Shown: positions 17,413 through 24,710 of the stretch, piece after piece
How the letters are laid out: every line of letters begins with the position of its first letter
Position numbering within the stretch: position 1 is the first letter of the stretch
NCBI RefSeq assembly: GCF_036186745.1
Contig: NZ_CP108086.1
Location: 2,418,001 to 2,482,000, forward strand
Source: Microbispora hainanensis
GTDB lineage: Bacteria; Actinomycetota; Actinomycetes; Streptosporangiales; Streptosporangiaceae
Length of the DNA stretch: 64,000 bases
Reading direction: 5' to 3'
The notes under the pieces: generated by a model
The model's input: the letters and a program-made list of their open reading frames with translations, nothing else
Told to the model about the DNA's origin: nothing
Database searches by the model: none
Program-made: the position numbers and the translations under genes

Positions 17413-17600
17413 CCGTACAGATCGAGTGTCCGAAGGCCTCCACCATGCAACGGGCCTCTACCGGCATGGACCGCATCCCTTCCGAGGATTGCGAGTTGGT
17501 CGGCAAGCCGCTCGACCTCGAGGATGACGGTCGGGGGAAACCCGGCAATGACATGCTCGGCGTCGGGGTTGTACTCCCAGGTCCAGGCGTCAGTCACCAA
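17413..17600 (-). pseudogene. Toxin-like (RelE-type) gene truncated by IS256
   Basis: The 5' part of a gene starting at ATG 17600. It encodes about 62 native residues (WEYNPDAEHVIAGFP, VILEVERLADQLAILGRDA, GPLHGGGLRTLDLY) before reading into the insertion sequence end and stopping at 17376. The start resembles small RelE/ParE-like proteins with a beta-strand, a helix and a GGGLRTLD strand; that assignment is from memory of similar sequences and is tentative. The missing C-terminal half is not found on the other side of the element. Its start overlaps the stop of the upstream gene, so the two were translationally coupled. Confidence 0.7.
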
Positions 17601-17943
17601 CTGCCTCTTGGCGTGCGGACGCTGTGATCTCGTTGATCTCGGCCAGGGCTCTGTCCAGTTTGGTCCTGTCGGTCGCGGCGGCGACTTCCGTCTCCAACGC
17701 GCGGAGGCGGGCCGCTAGGGCGGGACGACGGTGTATCGCCACGAACTCACCCCACTGCTGTATGAAGTTCTGCAGAGGTGCCACGGTGCTCTGGCGCGCC
17801 GCCTGCTCTGTCGCCTGATCGAGGTGGTCGACGAACTGGTTGAGATATGCGGGAGCGATCTGGGCGACTGCTGCCCTGAGGGCGGCGGTGGTAAGTGGCG
17901 GGCGGGGAATCAGTGCCTCGTTGTCTTGATGCGGGGTGGGCAT
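17590..17943 (-). CDS. Hypothetical protein, partner of the truncated toxin-like gene
   Basis: A 117-residue, mostly helical, acidic-to-neutral protein (LTTAALRAAVAQIAPAYLNQF, then AARLRALETEVAAATDRTKL). No DNA-binding motif is obvious and I do not recognise the family. ATG 17943 has GGAGG 6 nt upstream, so the gene is expressed in its own right. Its last codons overlap the start of the IS-truncated toxin-like gene (10 bp), the arrangement of an antitoxin-toxin pair, so an antitoxin or co-factor role is possible. With the partner destroyed it may be an orphan. Confidence 0.65.
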   Translation of the reverse strand: MPTPHQDNEALIPRPPLTTAALRAAVAQIAPAYLNQFVDHLDQATEQAARQSTVAPLQNFIQQWGEFVAIHRRPALAARLRALETEVAAATDRTKLDRALAEINEITASARQEAVGD

Positions 17944-18513
17944 CGTTGACCTCCAAGCTGTTACGCCTGCACGCTACCGCCATGACGGAACCCTTCGCAC
18001 CCTGAAACCGCAGGTCAAAGGTCCGACATGGGTGGGGCCGACTTCCTACGACCGCGGCTGGCGGATTCGGTTGCGCCTCGTCGTCAGAATAGACCTCTGC
18101 CGGCTGACGAGCCCGCCTCCAGCTCCGGCGTCGGCTTCAGCGTGCCGTCGGACGATCGACAACCCTGGAGCACCAATGATCAGTAGTGGTGGCTCACTTT
18201 CGGTAGAGCCAAGATCTTCCCCTCTGACACGTACTGGCCTATGGTCTGCCATGGCGGACGATCAGCTTGGGTCAGTTCCCCGCCCAGGGACCGCTGGCCT
18301 GCCGTCCGTTCCACGAGCATCAGCTTTGGTGGACAGCCTGCGACGGCTGGGGCCTGAAGGCGAGGCGCCACCTTCGCCTCACATCTCGATCAGACGTATT
18401 CAAAAAGGTAGGGGCAGAGAGGCTTGATCACGACCAAGCCGGGCAAGGGCTCAATCGTCAGTCCATCCAACGAGATAGACGACTAGATACGGGACAGGCC
18501 GGCCCGTCGCGTT
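17944..18513. other. Non-coding, lower-GC accessory spacer
   Basis: About 570 bp without a convincing gene. Several short open frames exist on both strands but none has actinobacterial codon bias (third-position GC is low) or recognisable content. Base composition is visibly less GC-rich than the core regions. It may be debris of an older island. Confidence 0.5.
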
Positions 18514-19134
18514 TCAACCCTCCATGCACTCCGTGATGCGGGCTGCGAGCTCGCCGAACGTCACGGAACTCGGGGTGATGGTCTGCAGCCGCGCCAGTGA
18601 CACCCGTGCCTGGGTGCCCAACGCGGCGTCCAGCATCGTGGTCGGGGTGACGTAGAACTCCCACTGGTCCAGGTCGAGCGGGTTGACCGTCGCCTTATCG
18701 GTGTGGTGCAGGAGGCAGAAGACGTAGACCCGGCTTGGACGGTGTGGCACCGTCGCCGCAGTGTTCGTCCGGGCATCCCATCCCTTGGCGGGGGCGACAT
18801 TGAACTCGATGCGCGACAGCCGCTGCTGACTCCACGACTGTACGTAAGCCGCCGATTTGACCTCGATGTCCAGCCCGCCGGGCAGCCGCAGGTCGACCGC
18901 ATCCCACTCCGTGCGAACACCATCGCCGGCACCCATGGCCAACGCAACGATGTACTCGGCGAGGACCCCGCGCAGTCGATTGCTCATCAGGTCGGAGCAT
19001 GCCCACGCCCAGAAGTCGGTCAGGACGGCACCTGCCGCAGCCCCGGCCTGTGTGAAGGGCTCGGTGCCCGACCTGCGGGGGACGGCGAGCGCGTCAAGCG
19101 GCACGCCGCCGGAGGTCGCCTCGAAGTCGAGCAT
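18514..19134 (-). CDS. PD-(D/E)XK nuclease-like protein
   Basis: A 206-residue protein. RGVLAEYIVALAMG with E60, then EWDAVDL with D81 and DIEVKSAAYVQSW with E91 and K93 form the E-D-ExK pattern of the PD-(D/E)XK nuclease fold; VYVFCLL and LDLDQWEFYV follow as core strands. This family of stand-alone proteins occurs sporadically in bacteria beside mobile or restriction genes, and its substrate is unknown; a restriction or defence role is inference. ATG 19134 is the only reasonable start. It lies at the edge of the IS/tRNA-Ser accessory patch with no methylase partner. Confidence 0.72.
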   Translation of the reverse strand: MLDFEATSGGVPLDALAVPRRSGTEPFTQAGAAAGAVLTDFWAWACSDLMSNRLRGVLAEYIVALAMGAGDGVRTEWDAVDLRLPGGLDIEVKSAAYVQSWSQQRLSRIEFNVAPAKGWDARTNTAATVPHRPSRVYVFCLLHHTDKATVNPLDLDQWEFYVTPTTMLDAALGTQARVSLARLQTITPSSVTFGELAARITECMEG

Positions 19135-19224
19135 TGCGGATGTCCTTCCGATGTGTAGGTGGGACAGATCGGCCCGGCCGGCCTGACCTCAGCCGGCCAA
19201 CCCGGCCCGGTTCGGCATTGCGTG

Positions 19225-20901
19225 TCAGGCCGGTGGTTGTGGGGGTGGGATGTGCAGGAGGCGGGCGGCCCAGGAGAGGGCGACGGTGAGGTGGCGCCGG
19301 CGTTGGTCGAACAGGGCCGGGTTGGCGTCGCGCGCCGGGGAGAGCAGGGGTTGTTGCCCGGCGATCAGCGCGGCGTGGGCCGTGGCGTGCGGGCCCTGGT
19401 CGGTGTCCGGTGCGGGGCCGCCTTCGGCGTGCAGGGCGACGAGCCACAGATGGTGGTCGAGCCAGGGATCGCTGATCGCCGCCGACGCCCAGTCGGCCAG
19501 CACCAAGCGGCCGTCATGCCACCAGAGGTTGGCCGCGCGTACGTCACGGTGGATCAGGCTGTCCCCCTCGACGGGTGCCTCGGCGGCGGCGGCATGGAGC
19601 GTGTCCAGGTGTTCGGCCAGCCACCGGCGTGAACATACGCCCATGCGCAGCAGGCGGGCCGGGTCGGCGGCGATGGCCTCCCAGGGATTGGCCATCTCCC
19701 GCAACACCGGTACGCCGGACGGCGCGGGCAGCGTGTGCACCTCGTGGAGCAGCTTCCTGGTGGCCGCGACCAGGGGTGCGGTCCACTCGCGGACCCAGTG
19801 GTCCTGCTCCAGCATTTCCAGCACGAGCATCGGCATCGGCTCGCGGGTGCTCGCCAGCAGCCGCGGCAGGAACGGGTGGTCACCGAGGGCCTCGTACACC
19901 GCCGACTCCACGACAAGTTCGGCGGGTGCGGCGGCTTTGACGAATACGGAACCGTCATCGGCACGGTCGGCGATTCGCGCCACGGAATGCCCGCCCGTGA
20001 CCGGTCGCAGACCAGTGATCTCGCAGCCCAGCGCGCGGCCGACCGAGGCGGCGATGTCGGCGTCGGTTGCCGGTCCGGTGGTCATGGGCCGGCCGGACAC
20101 GCGTGACAGCAGCAGTTCGACCACCGGTTCGTTGGCGCGGCGGACCGCCTGCCTGCTGTCCGGGTCCGGCCGGCCGAGCGACTCGGTGACCAGGCGCCAT
20201 ATCAGGGCGCGCAGCAGCAGTTGGTCGATGTCGTCCTCGCCGTCCAGTTCGTCGAGGATGCCGGGCGGTGCGGCCGACCAGGCCAGCAGGTCCACGGCGG
20301 CGACCGCCAAGGCGTAGCCCGTTGGTCGCCAGCTGGGTGAGAAGTCGATGACCGCGGGCGGCTGCCCATCCGCGAACAGCACGTTGCCCGCGATGTCACA
20401 GTGCACGAGCTGGCTGGGCAGCCGTACCGGCCGGGTGGCGGCGCGCAGGGCCTCCACCAGATCCGACAGTTCCGGCGCCGGCTCGACCTCGGCCTGGTCC
20501 CATGCCACCCGCTCGGCCACCGCCCAGCGGTTTCTGCCGCGCCCCAGCCAGCTCGGGGCGGGGACGCCGGCGAGGGCCGCGTGGAAGGCCCGGCCGGCCG
20601 CGACGAGCTCCGGCCAGCGCGTCACGGGATCGGGTTCGCCCTCGACAACGGTCCACGCCGCCCATCCGCCGGCGACCCATGAGCCGTCGGCCGCGCGTAC
20701 GGGCCGGGGCACCCGGAAACCCGGACCGCGCAGATCGGCGAACACCTCGGCCAGCCATGACGCCACCGCCGGACGCGGGGCGGGCTTGAGCACCAGCTCA
20801 CCCGCCTGCCAGCAGGTGCCGCCACCTCCGGGCAACAGCCGCGCGGGGCCGGACGGAACCCCGAATGCCGCGCGTACGTCCAGCGGGAGATCATCGGACA
20901 C
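19225..20901 (-). CDS. Fusion of two aminoglycoside-phosphotransferase-like kinase domains
   Basis: A 558-residue protein with two APH/choline-kinase-fold domains. Domain 1 (about 1-270) resembles TIGR02569 actinobacterial proteins, with GPGFRVPRPV, the loop VHCDIAGNVLF near residue 170 and AVIDFSP. Domain 2 (about 275-558) has the loop LIHRDVRAANLWW near residue 450 and LVLADWA. At the junction MTTGPATDADIAASVGRAL looks like an ordinary N-terminus, so two genes may have fused. Both catalytic Asp residues are present. Substrates could be antibiotics, sugars or small alcohols; nothing decides. GTG 20901 is chosen because GGAGGG precedes it. Confidence 0.8.
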   Translation of the reverse strand: MSDDLPLDVRAAFGVPSGPARLLPGGGGTCWQAGELVLKPAPRPAVASWLAEVFADLRGPGFRVPRPVRAADGSWVAGGWAAWTVVEGEPDPVTRWPELVAAGRAFHAALAGVPAPSWLGRGRNRWAVAERVAWDQAEVEPAPELSDLVEALRAATRPVRLPSQLVHCDIAGNVLFADGQPPAVIDFSPSWRPTGYALAVAAVDLLAWSAAPPGILDELDGEDDIDQLLLRALIWRLVTESLGRPDPDSRQAVRRANEPVVELLLSRVSGRPMTTGPATDADIAASVGRALGCEITGLRPVTGGHSVARIADRADDGSVFVKAAAPAELVVESAVYEALGDHPFLPRLLASTREPMPMLVLEMLEQDHWVREWTAPLVAATRKLLHEVHTLPAPSGVPVLREMANPWEAIAADPARLLRMGVCSRRWLAEHLDTLHAAAAEAPVEGDSLIHRDVRAANLWWHDGRLVLADWASAAISDPWLDHHLWLVALHAEGGPAPDTDQGPHATAHAALIAGQQPLLSPARDANPALFDQRRRHLTVALSWAARLLHIPPPQPPA

Positions 20902-21027
20902 CCCACCACCCTCCACACGGGCCCGCGCGGGTGTCAATCGAAATACCACCCCCTGCCACGCCTCTCGGCTCGCAGGTGCGGGCGTTGCCGCCGGTCAGCT
21001 CTCGATGAGGACAAGGAGCACTGCCTC

Positions 21028-21729
21028 ATGCCTCACCCCCGAAGAATCGTCCTGCTCGGCGGCGGCTTCTCCGACGACCCCGACACCCTGCTGGACGACT
21101 TCGTCCTCGCGACCACGGGCAAGCAGCGCCCGAAGGTCTGTTTTGTTCCGACGGCCAGTGGCGACTCGGCGGGTTACGTCGACCGCTTCTACGCCGCTTT
21201 CTCCTCCCGTGACTGCCTGCCCACTCACCTCTCGCTGTTCCGCCGCGAGCACCGCGACCTGCGCGCCCTGATCCTGTCGCAGGACGTGGTGTACGTCGGG
21301 GGCGGCAACACCGCCAACCTGATCGCCGTCTGGCGCCTGCACGGGTTGGACGAGGTGCTGCGCGAGGCGTACGAGGCCGGGGTGCTGCTCTGCGGAATCA
21401 GCGCGGGTGCGGCCTGCTGGTTCGACGCCTGCCTCACCGACTCGTTCGGCCCGGTGAGCCCTCTGCTGGACGGTCTGGGACTCATCGGCGGAAGCTTCTG
21501 CCCCCACTACGACGGGGAGGCCGACCGGCGGCCTGCCTTCCTGAACGCGGTGGCCGACGGCAGCCTGCCGGGCGGCTGGGCTCTCGATGACGGAGTGGCC
21601 GCCCTCTTCACCGACGGAGTCCTCACCGAGGCCGTCTCGCGGGTGCCCGGCGCCGCTGTCCACCGGGTGACCGCCACCGCCGACGGCACTGCCGTGGAAA
21701 CCGCCGCCCCGGTCCGGCAGCTCCGTTAG
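21028..21729 (+). CDS. Peptidase E (S51 family) dipeptidase-like protein
   Basis: A 233-residue protein of peptidase family S51. It opens RRIVLLGGGFSDDPD, has YVGGGNTANLIAVWRLHGLD and the nucleophile loop LLCGISAGAACW (Ser in GxSAGA near residue 130). Peptidase E cleaves Asp-X dipeptides; related cyanophycinases cut cyanophycin. The short form and GGGNT loop favour the peptidase E branch. ATG 21028 has AAGGAG upstream. Its stop overlaps the convergent HxlR gene by 4 bp. Cytoplasmic; no signal peptide. Confidence 0.9.
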   Translation: MPHPRRIVLLGGGFSDDPDTLLDDFVLATTGKQRPKVCFVPTASGDSAGYVDRFYAAFSSRDCLPTHLSLFRREHRDLRALILSQDVVYVGGGNTANLIAVWRLHGLDEVLREAYEAGVLLCGISAGAACWFDACLTDSFGPVSPLLDGLGLIGGSFCPHYDGEADRRPAFLNAVADGSLPGGWALDDGVAALFTDGVLTEAVSRVPGAAVHRVTATADGTAVETAAPVRQLR

Positions 21730-22370
21730 CGGCCCTTGTCGAAAAGCCGGAAGAACCGCTGGGCCGCGTCGGTGTCACCGGTCACCAGCACGTCGCCGGC
21801 GTCGGCCGCCTCCGCCACCGTGAGGCCGGTGAAGATCAGGGCCCGCAGCGTACGGACGTCGGCGCGCACCGTCGCGTGCGCCTGCGAGTGTCCGCCGCGG
21901 GCCACGCTCACCCCGGACGGCGTGGCCATGATGTCGAACGCGTCGACGCCCGCGACCAGCCGGACCGTCAGGGACGGTGTGTCCGGGGCGGGCGGCCGGT
22001 AGAAAACCTTGAGCAGCAGCATGAACGCGTCGGTGCTCATCTCGGCGCCGCCCAGTGTCGCCCGGCGCGCGCCCCAGCGGGCCAGCTCGATCAGCACCGG
22101 TTCGAGCTCCCGGCCGCTGTCGGTCAGTTCGTAGCCCCGGGCGCTGACCGGCGGCCCGAGCTCCACCCGGCGGACCACCCCTTCGTTCTCCAGCTCGCGC
22201 AGGCGCTGGCTGAGCACGTTCTGGCTGGCGTTGGGGAGGGCGTTGCGCAGGTCGCGAAACCTCTTCGGGCCGAAGACCAGCTCCCGCACGATGTGCAGGG
22301 CCCAACGCTCGCCGACGACGTCGAGCGCCAGGGCGGCGCCGCATCCGTCCCCATAGCTTCGCTGTGACAC
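21726..22370 (-). CDS. HxlR-family regulator with C-terminal SCP2-like domain
   Basis: A 214-residue transcription factor. The N-terminal winged helix of HxlR type (residues 8-105) shows WALHIVRELVFGPKRFRDLR and NVLSQRLRELENEGVVRR. The C-terminal part (about 115-214) with GVDAFDIMATPSGVSV and VLVTGDTDAAQRFFRLF looks like a SCP2/sterol-carrier-like domain, a known HxlR fusion that may sense a hydrophobic ligand. Usually autoregulatory. GTG 22370 lies 69 nt from the divergent gene at 22440, and three 21-bp-spaced repeats fill that spacer. Confidence 0.88.
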   Translation of the reverse strand: MSQRSYGDGCGAALALDVVGERWALHIVRELVFGPKRFRDLRNALPNASQNVLSQRLRELENEGVVRRVELGPPVSARGYELTDSGRELEPVLIELARWGARRATLGGAEMSTDAFMLLLKVFYRPPAPDTPSLTVRLVAGVDAFDIMATPSGVSVARGGHSQAHATVRADVRTLRALIFTGLTVAEAADAGDVLVTGDTDAAQRFFRLFDKGR

Positions 22371-22380
22371 AGGTCAACTT

Positions 22381-22433
22381 TACTCTAGGAGCAACTGGTC
22401 CTACTTTAGGAGCAATCAGTGTGAAGTTAGGAG
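22381..22433. promoter_or_regulatory. Operator array: (C/T)TAGGAG at exact 21-bp period
   Basis: CTAGGAG at 22385, TTAGGAG at 22406 and TTAGGAG at 22427 start exactly 21 bp apart (two helical turns). The first two belong to longer copies, TACTCTAGGAGCAA and TACTTTAGGAGCAA. The third also supplies the GGAG ribosome binding site of the 22440 gene. Confidence 0.65.
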
Positions 22434-22439
22434 TTAGAG

Positions 22440-23162
22440 ATGGACGCACTGCTCGCCCGCGTCATGGAGGCGCACGGCGGACTCGAACGCTGGAAGAACC
22501 TGTCGATTCTCACCGCGCGCATCACCGCCGGTGGTCCCTTCTGGGAGTTCAAGGGTCAGCCCGGCTTCGCCGGCGACGACCTGGTGGAGGTGAGCCTCCA
22601 GAAGGAGCGCATCGTCCATCGCCGCCCCGAGACCGGCCGTACGGTCGTGTACGACCGCGAGGCGGACCGGGTGACCGTCACCGGCCCGGACGGCGAGGTG
22701 CTGGCCGATCTGCCCGAGCCGAGGTCCACCTTCGACGGCCACACGCGGGACACGCAGTGGAACGTGGGTCAGGTCGCGTATTTCCGCAGCTACGCCCTCT
22801 GGCACTACCTCGTCGAGCCGTACGTCTTCACCTGGCCGGGGGTCGAGGCGCACGAGGTGGAGCCGTGGACCGAGAACGGCGAGAAGTGGCGGGTGCTGAG
22901 CGTCACCTATCCGCCGTCGATCCACACGCACAACGCGACGCAGCTCTACTACTACGACGACTCCGGGCTGCTGCGGCGGATGGACTACCAGCCCGACGTG
23001 ACCGGCGGGTCGGAGACGGCGCACTACATCCGGGCGCACGAGGTGGTGGACGGCATTCCCGTTCCGGTCAAGCGGCACATCCACCGGCGCAACGAGGACC
23101 GCACGGCGGACCTCTCCTGGGCTCCCATCACGATCGACATCTCGGACGTCACGATCGGTTGA
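22440..23162 (+). CDS. Conserved hypothetical protein, divergent from HxlR regulator
   Basis: A 240-residue soluble protein without signal peptide. The start MDALLARVMEAHGGLERWKN is reminiscent of proteins that begin with a 'hGGxxxW' helix and continue in a LolA/LppX-like half-barrel (alternating strands such as VVYDREADRVTVTGPDGEVL). No catalytic motif is visible. Relatives often sit next to HxlR or TetR regulators, as here. GGAG 7 nt upstream supports ATG 22440. It is presumably controlled by the neighbouring HxlR protein through the 21-bp repeats. Function unknown. Confidence 0.75.
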   Translation: MDALLARVMEAHGGLERWKNLSILTARITAGGPFWEFKGQPGFAGDDLVEVSLQKERIVHRRPETGRTVVYDREADRVTVTGPDGEVLADLPEPRSTFDGHTRDTQWNVGQVAYFRSYALWHYLVEPYVFTWPGVEAHEVEPWTENGEKWRVLSVTYPPSIHTHNATQLYYYDDSGLLRRMDYQPDVTGGSETAHYIRAHEVVDGIPVPVKRHIHRRNEDRTADLSWAPITIDISDVTIG

Positions 23163-23237
23163 GAGGCCCGGCCGGGCAGGCCGGTGGCGGTCCGGCCTGC
23201 CCGGGTCTCTGTCTCTCCTGCCGCCATGGGTGGCAGG

Positions 23238-23723
23238 TCAGGCGGCGGGCGAGTGCTCCTTGATGTAGCGGATCAGGCCGACGACGTCGTCGGGCACGAG
23301 GCGGCCGATCGCGCCGCTGGAGTAGACGCTGACGACGACCCGCCCGGCGGGGTCGAGCACGAAGCCGGTCGACTGGACGTACCGGGGGTCGTCGTTGACG
23401 AAGGCGCCGGTCGTGCGGGCCAGCAGGTCCGGGTCGGCGCTGTGGCCGACCGGGAAGTCCAGCCGGAGCGTGGTGACCAGGTCCTTCGTCGTGGCCTCGT
23501 CGTCCACCGACAGGGCCACCACCTTGGCCTCGACACCGCCCAGGGCGTCCAGCGACCGCTGGAAGGCGCGCAGCTGCGCCTTGCAGTAGGGGCACCACGA
23601 ACCCCGGTAGAAGAGCACGACGCCGAAGCTTCCGGCCAGCGCGTCGGGCAGGCGCAGGGTCTCGCCGTCGATAAGGGTCACGTCCAGATCGGGAAAACGG
23701 TCACCAGGGTTGAGCAGCGTCAT
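23238..23723 (-). CDS. Peroxiredoxin-like thiol oxidoreductase (AhpC/TSA, CPYC)
   Basis: A 161-residue thioredoxin-fold protein of the AhpC/TSA redoxin superfamily. LFYRGSWCPYCKAQLRAF places C44 and C47 in a CPYC motif, which differs from the PxxxTxxC of true peroxiredoxins and resembles the peroxiredoxin-like/redoxin branch. GFVLDPAGRVVVSVYSSGAIG is the typical C-terminal sheet. It probably reduces peroxides or disulfides in the cytoplasm. ATG 23723 starts directly before NPGDRFPDLDV. Divergent from the sigma factor gene. Confidence 0.87.
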   Translation of the reverse strand: MTLLNPGDRFPDLDVTLIDGETLRLPDALAGSFGVVLFYRGSWCPYCKAQLRAFQRSLDALGGVEAKVVALSVDDEATTKDLVTTLRLDFPVGHSADPDLLARTTGAFVNDDPRYVQSTGFVLDPAGRVVVSVYSSGAIGRLVPDDVVGLIRYIKEHSPAA

Positions 23724-23810
23724 GTTCGATCCCCCTGTCGTATCGATTTCGGGTTGTCACTGTCTTCGCGTCACCACGGGGCGAGGTCTTACCTCACGAG
23801 TTCGGGCGAA

Positions 23811-23823
23811 TAGCATCGGACGT
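23811..23823 (+). promoter_or_regulatory. TAGCAT -10 box, leaderless start
   Basis: TAGCAT at 23811-23816 is 7 nt before ATG 23824 of the sigma factor gene, with no Shine-Dalgarno. Confidence 0.42.
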
Positions 23824-24492
23824 ATGGCGGCCGATCACGGCCTCGGGCAACACCAGGCCACCCTCGCCTCTGCCGATGCCGAGTCGGCCGAGTGGCTGCG
23901 TACGCTCGGCGGCGCCGGAGCGGAGCGGGAGGCGGCCGTGGAACGGCTGCACGCGATCCTGCTGCGCGTGGCGGGCAACGAGGTGCGCAGGCGTGCCCCG
24001 CGACTGCGCCTGTCCGGACCCGAGCTGGACGACATGGCGCACCAGGCCGCAGCCGACGCCCTGCTGGCCGTCATCGCGAAGCTCGGTCAGTTCCGCGGTG
24101 AGAGCCGGTTCACCACCTGGGCCTACAAGTTCGCCGTCCTGGAGGTGTCGGCCAAGCTCGGCCGCCACTTCTGGCGTGATCCGGGGGTGCCGCTGGAGGG
24201 CGAGGACTGGGAGCGCCTGCCCGACCGGTTCGAGTTCGACCCGGCCGAACGCTCCGAGTGGCGTGACCTGGTCGACGCGCTGCGCCGGGCCGTGGATGAG
24301 GAGCTCACCGAACGGCAGCGCCACATCTTCGTCACGATCGTGCTGCAGGGCGTCCCGTCGGACGCTGTGGCCGTCGAACTGGGCACGAACCGCAACGCGA
24401 TCTACAAGGCGATGTTCGACGTCAGGCGCAAGCTGCGCGCCGCGCTCGTCGCCCAAGGCTTCCTGGACATCGGCACTGCGAGGCGGTCATGA
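23824..24492 (+). CDS. ECF-type RNA polymerase sigma factor
   Basis: A 222-residue sigma-70 family protein with region 2 (ELDDMAHQAAADALLAVIAK, FRGESRFTTWAYKFAV) and region 4 (LTERQRHIFVTIVLQGVPSD, NRNAIYKAMFDVRRKLRA). It lacks region 3 and belongs to the extracytoplasmic-function class. ATG 23824 follows a -10 box directly, and the frame upstream overlaps the divergent redoxin gene. It ends in an ATGA overlap with a small zinc-finger-like gene, the usual sigma/anti-sigma arrangement. Neighbouring redox genes suggest, but do not prove, an oxidative-stress input. Confidence 0.92.
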   Translation: MAADHGLGQHQATLASADAESAEWLRTLGGAGAEREAAVERLHAILLRVAGNEVRRRAPRLRLSGPELDDMAHQAAADALLAVIAKLGQFRGESRFTTWAYKFAVLEVSAKLGRHFWRDPGVPLEGEDWERLPDRFEFDPAERSEWRDLVDALRRAVDEELTERQRHIFVTIVLQGVPSDAVAVELGTNRNAIYKAMFDVRRKLRAALVAQGFLDIGTARRS

Positions 24493-24710
24493 ACGGTTTG
24501 GACGAGCTGGACCGGTTCCTGCGTACCGACCCGCGCGACGTGGGCTGCGACAAGGCGCTGGACCTGCTCCACGTGTACGTCGAACTAGTGGCCCGGGACC
24601 CGGACGACGCGCGGCGGCGCTACCCGGGGATCGCCGTTCACCTGCGCGCCTGCGGCCCCTGCAACGACGATTTCGAGGGCCTGCTGGCCGTGGTGTCCGA
24701 CGCGATATAG
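24489..24710 (+). CDS. Small zinc-finger-like putative anti-sigma factor
   Basis: A 73-residue protein translationally coupled to the sigma gene (ATGA). HLRACGPCNDDFEGLL holds an H-x3-C-x2-C motif as in zf-HC2 (ZAS) anti-sigma factors, and an upstream Cys (VGCDKALDLL, residue 19) supplies a fourth ligand. Such domains bind and silence the paired sigma factor and often release it on thiol oxidation. Unlike most, there is no membrane segment, so it would be a soluble regulator. The last 73 bp overlap the convergent TetR gene. Confidence 0.75.
   Translation: MNGLDELDRFLRTDPRDVGCDKALDLLHVYVELVARDPDDARRRYPGIAVHLRACGPCNDDFEGLLAVVSDAI

Noticed and set aside
17936-18427. 163-codon plus-strand frame in the accessory spacer
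   Set aside because: No recognisable content, start overlaps the neighbouring gene's promoter, codon bias absent.
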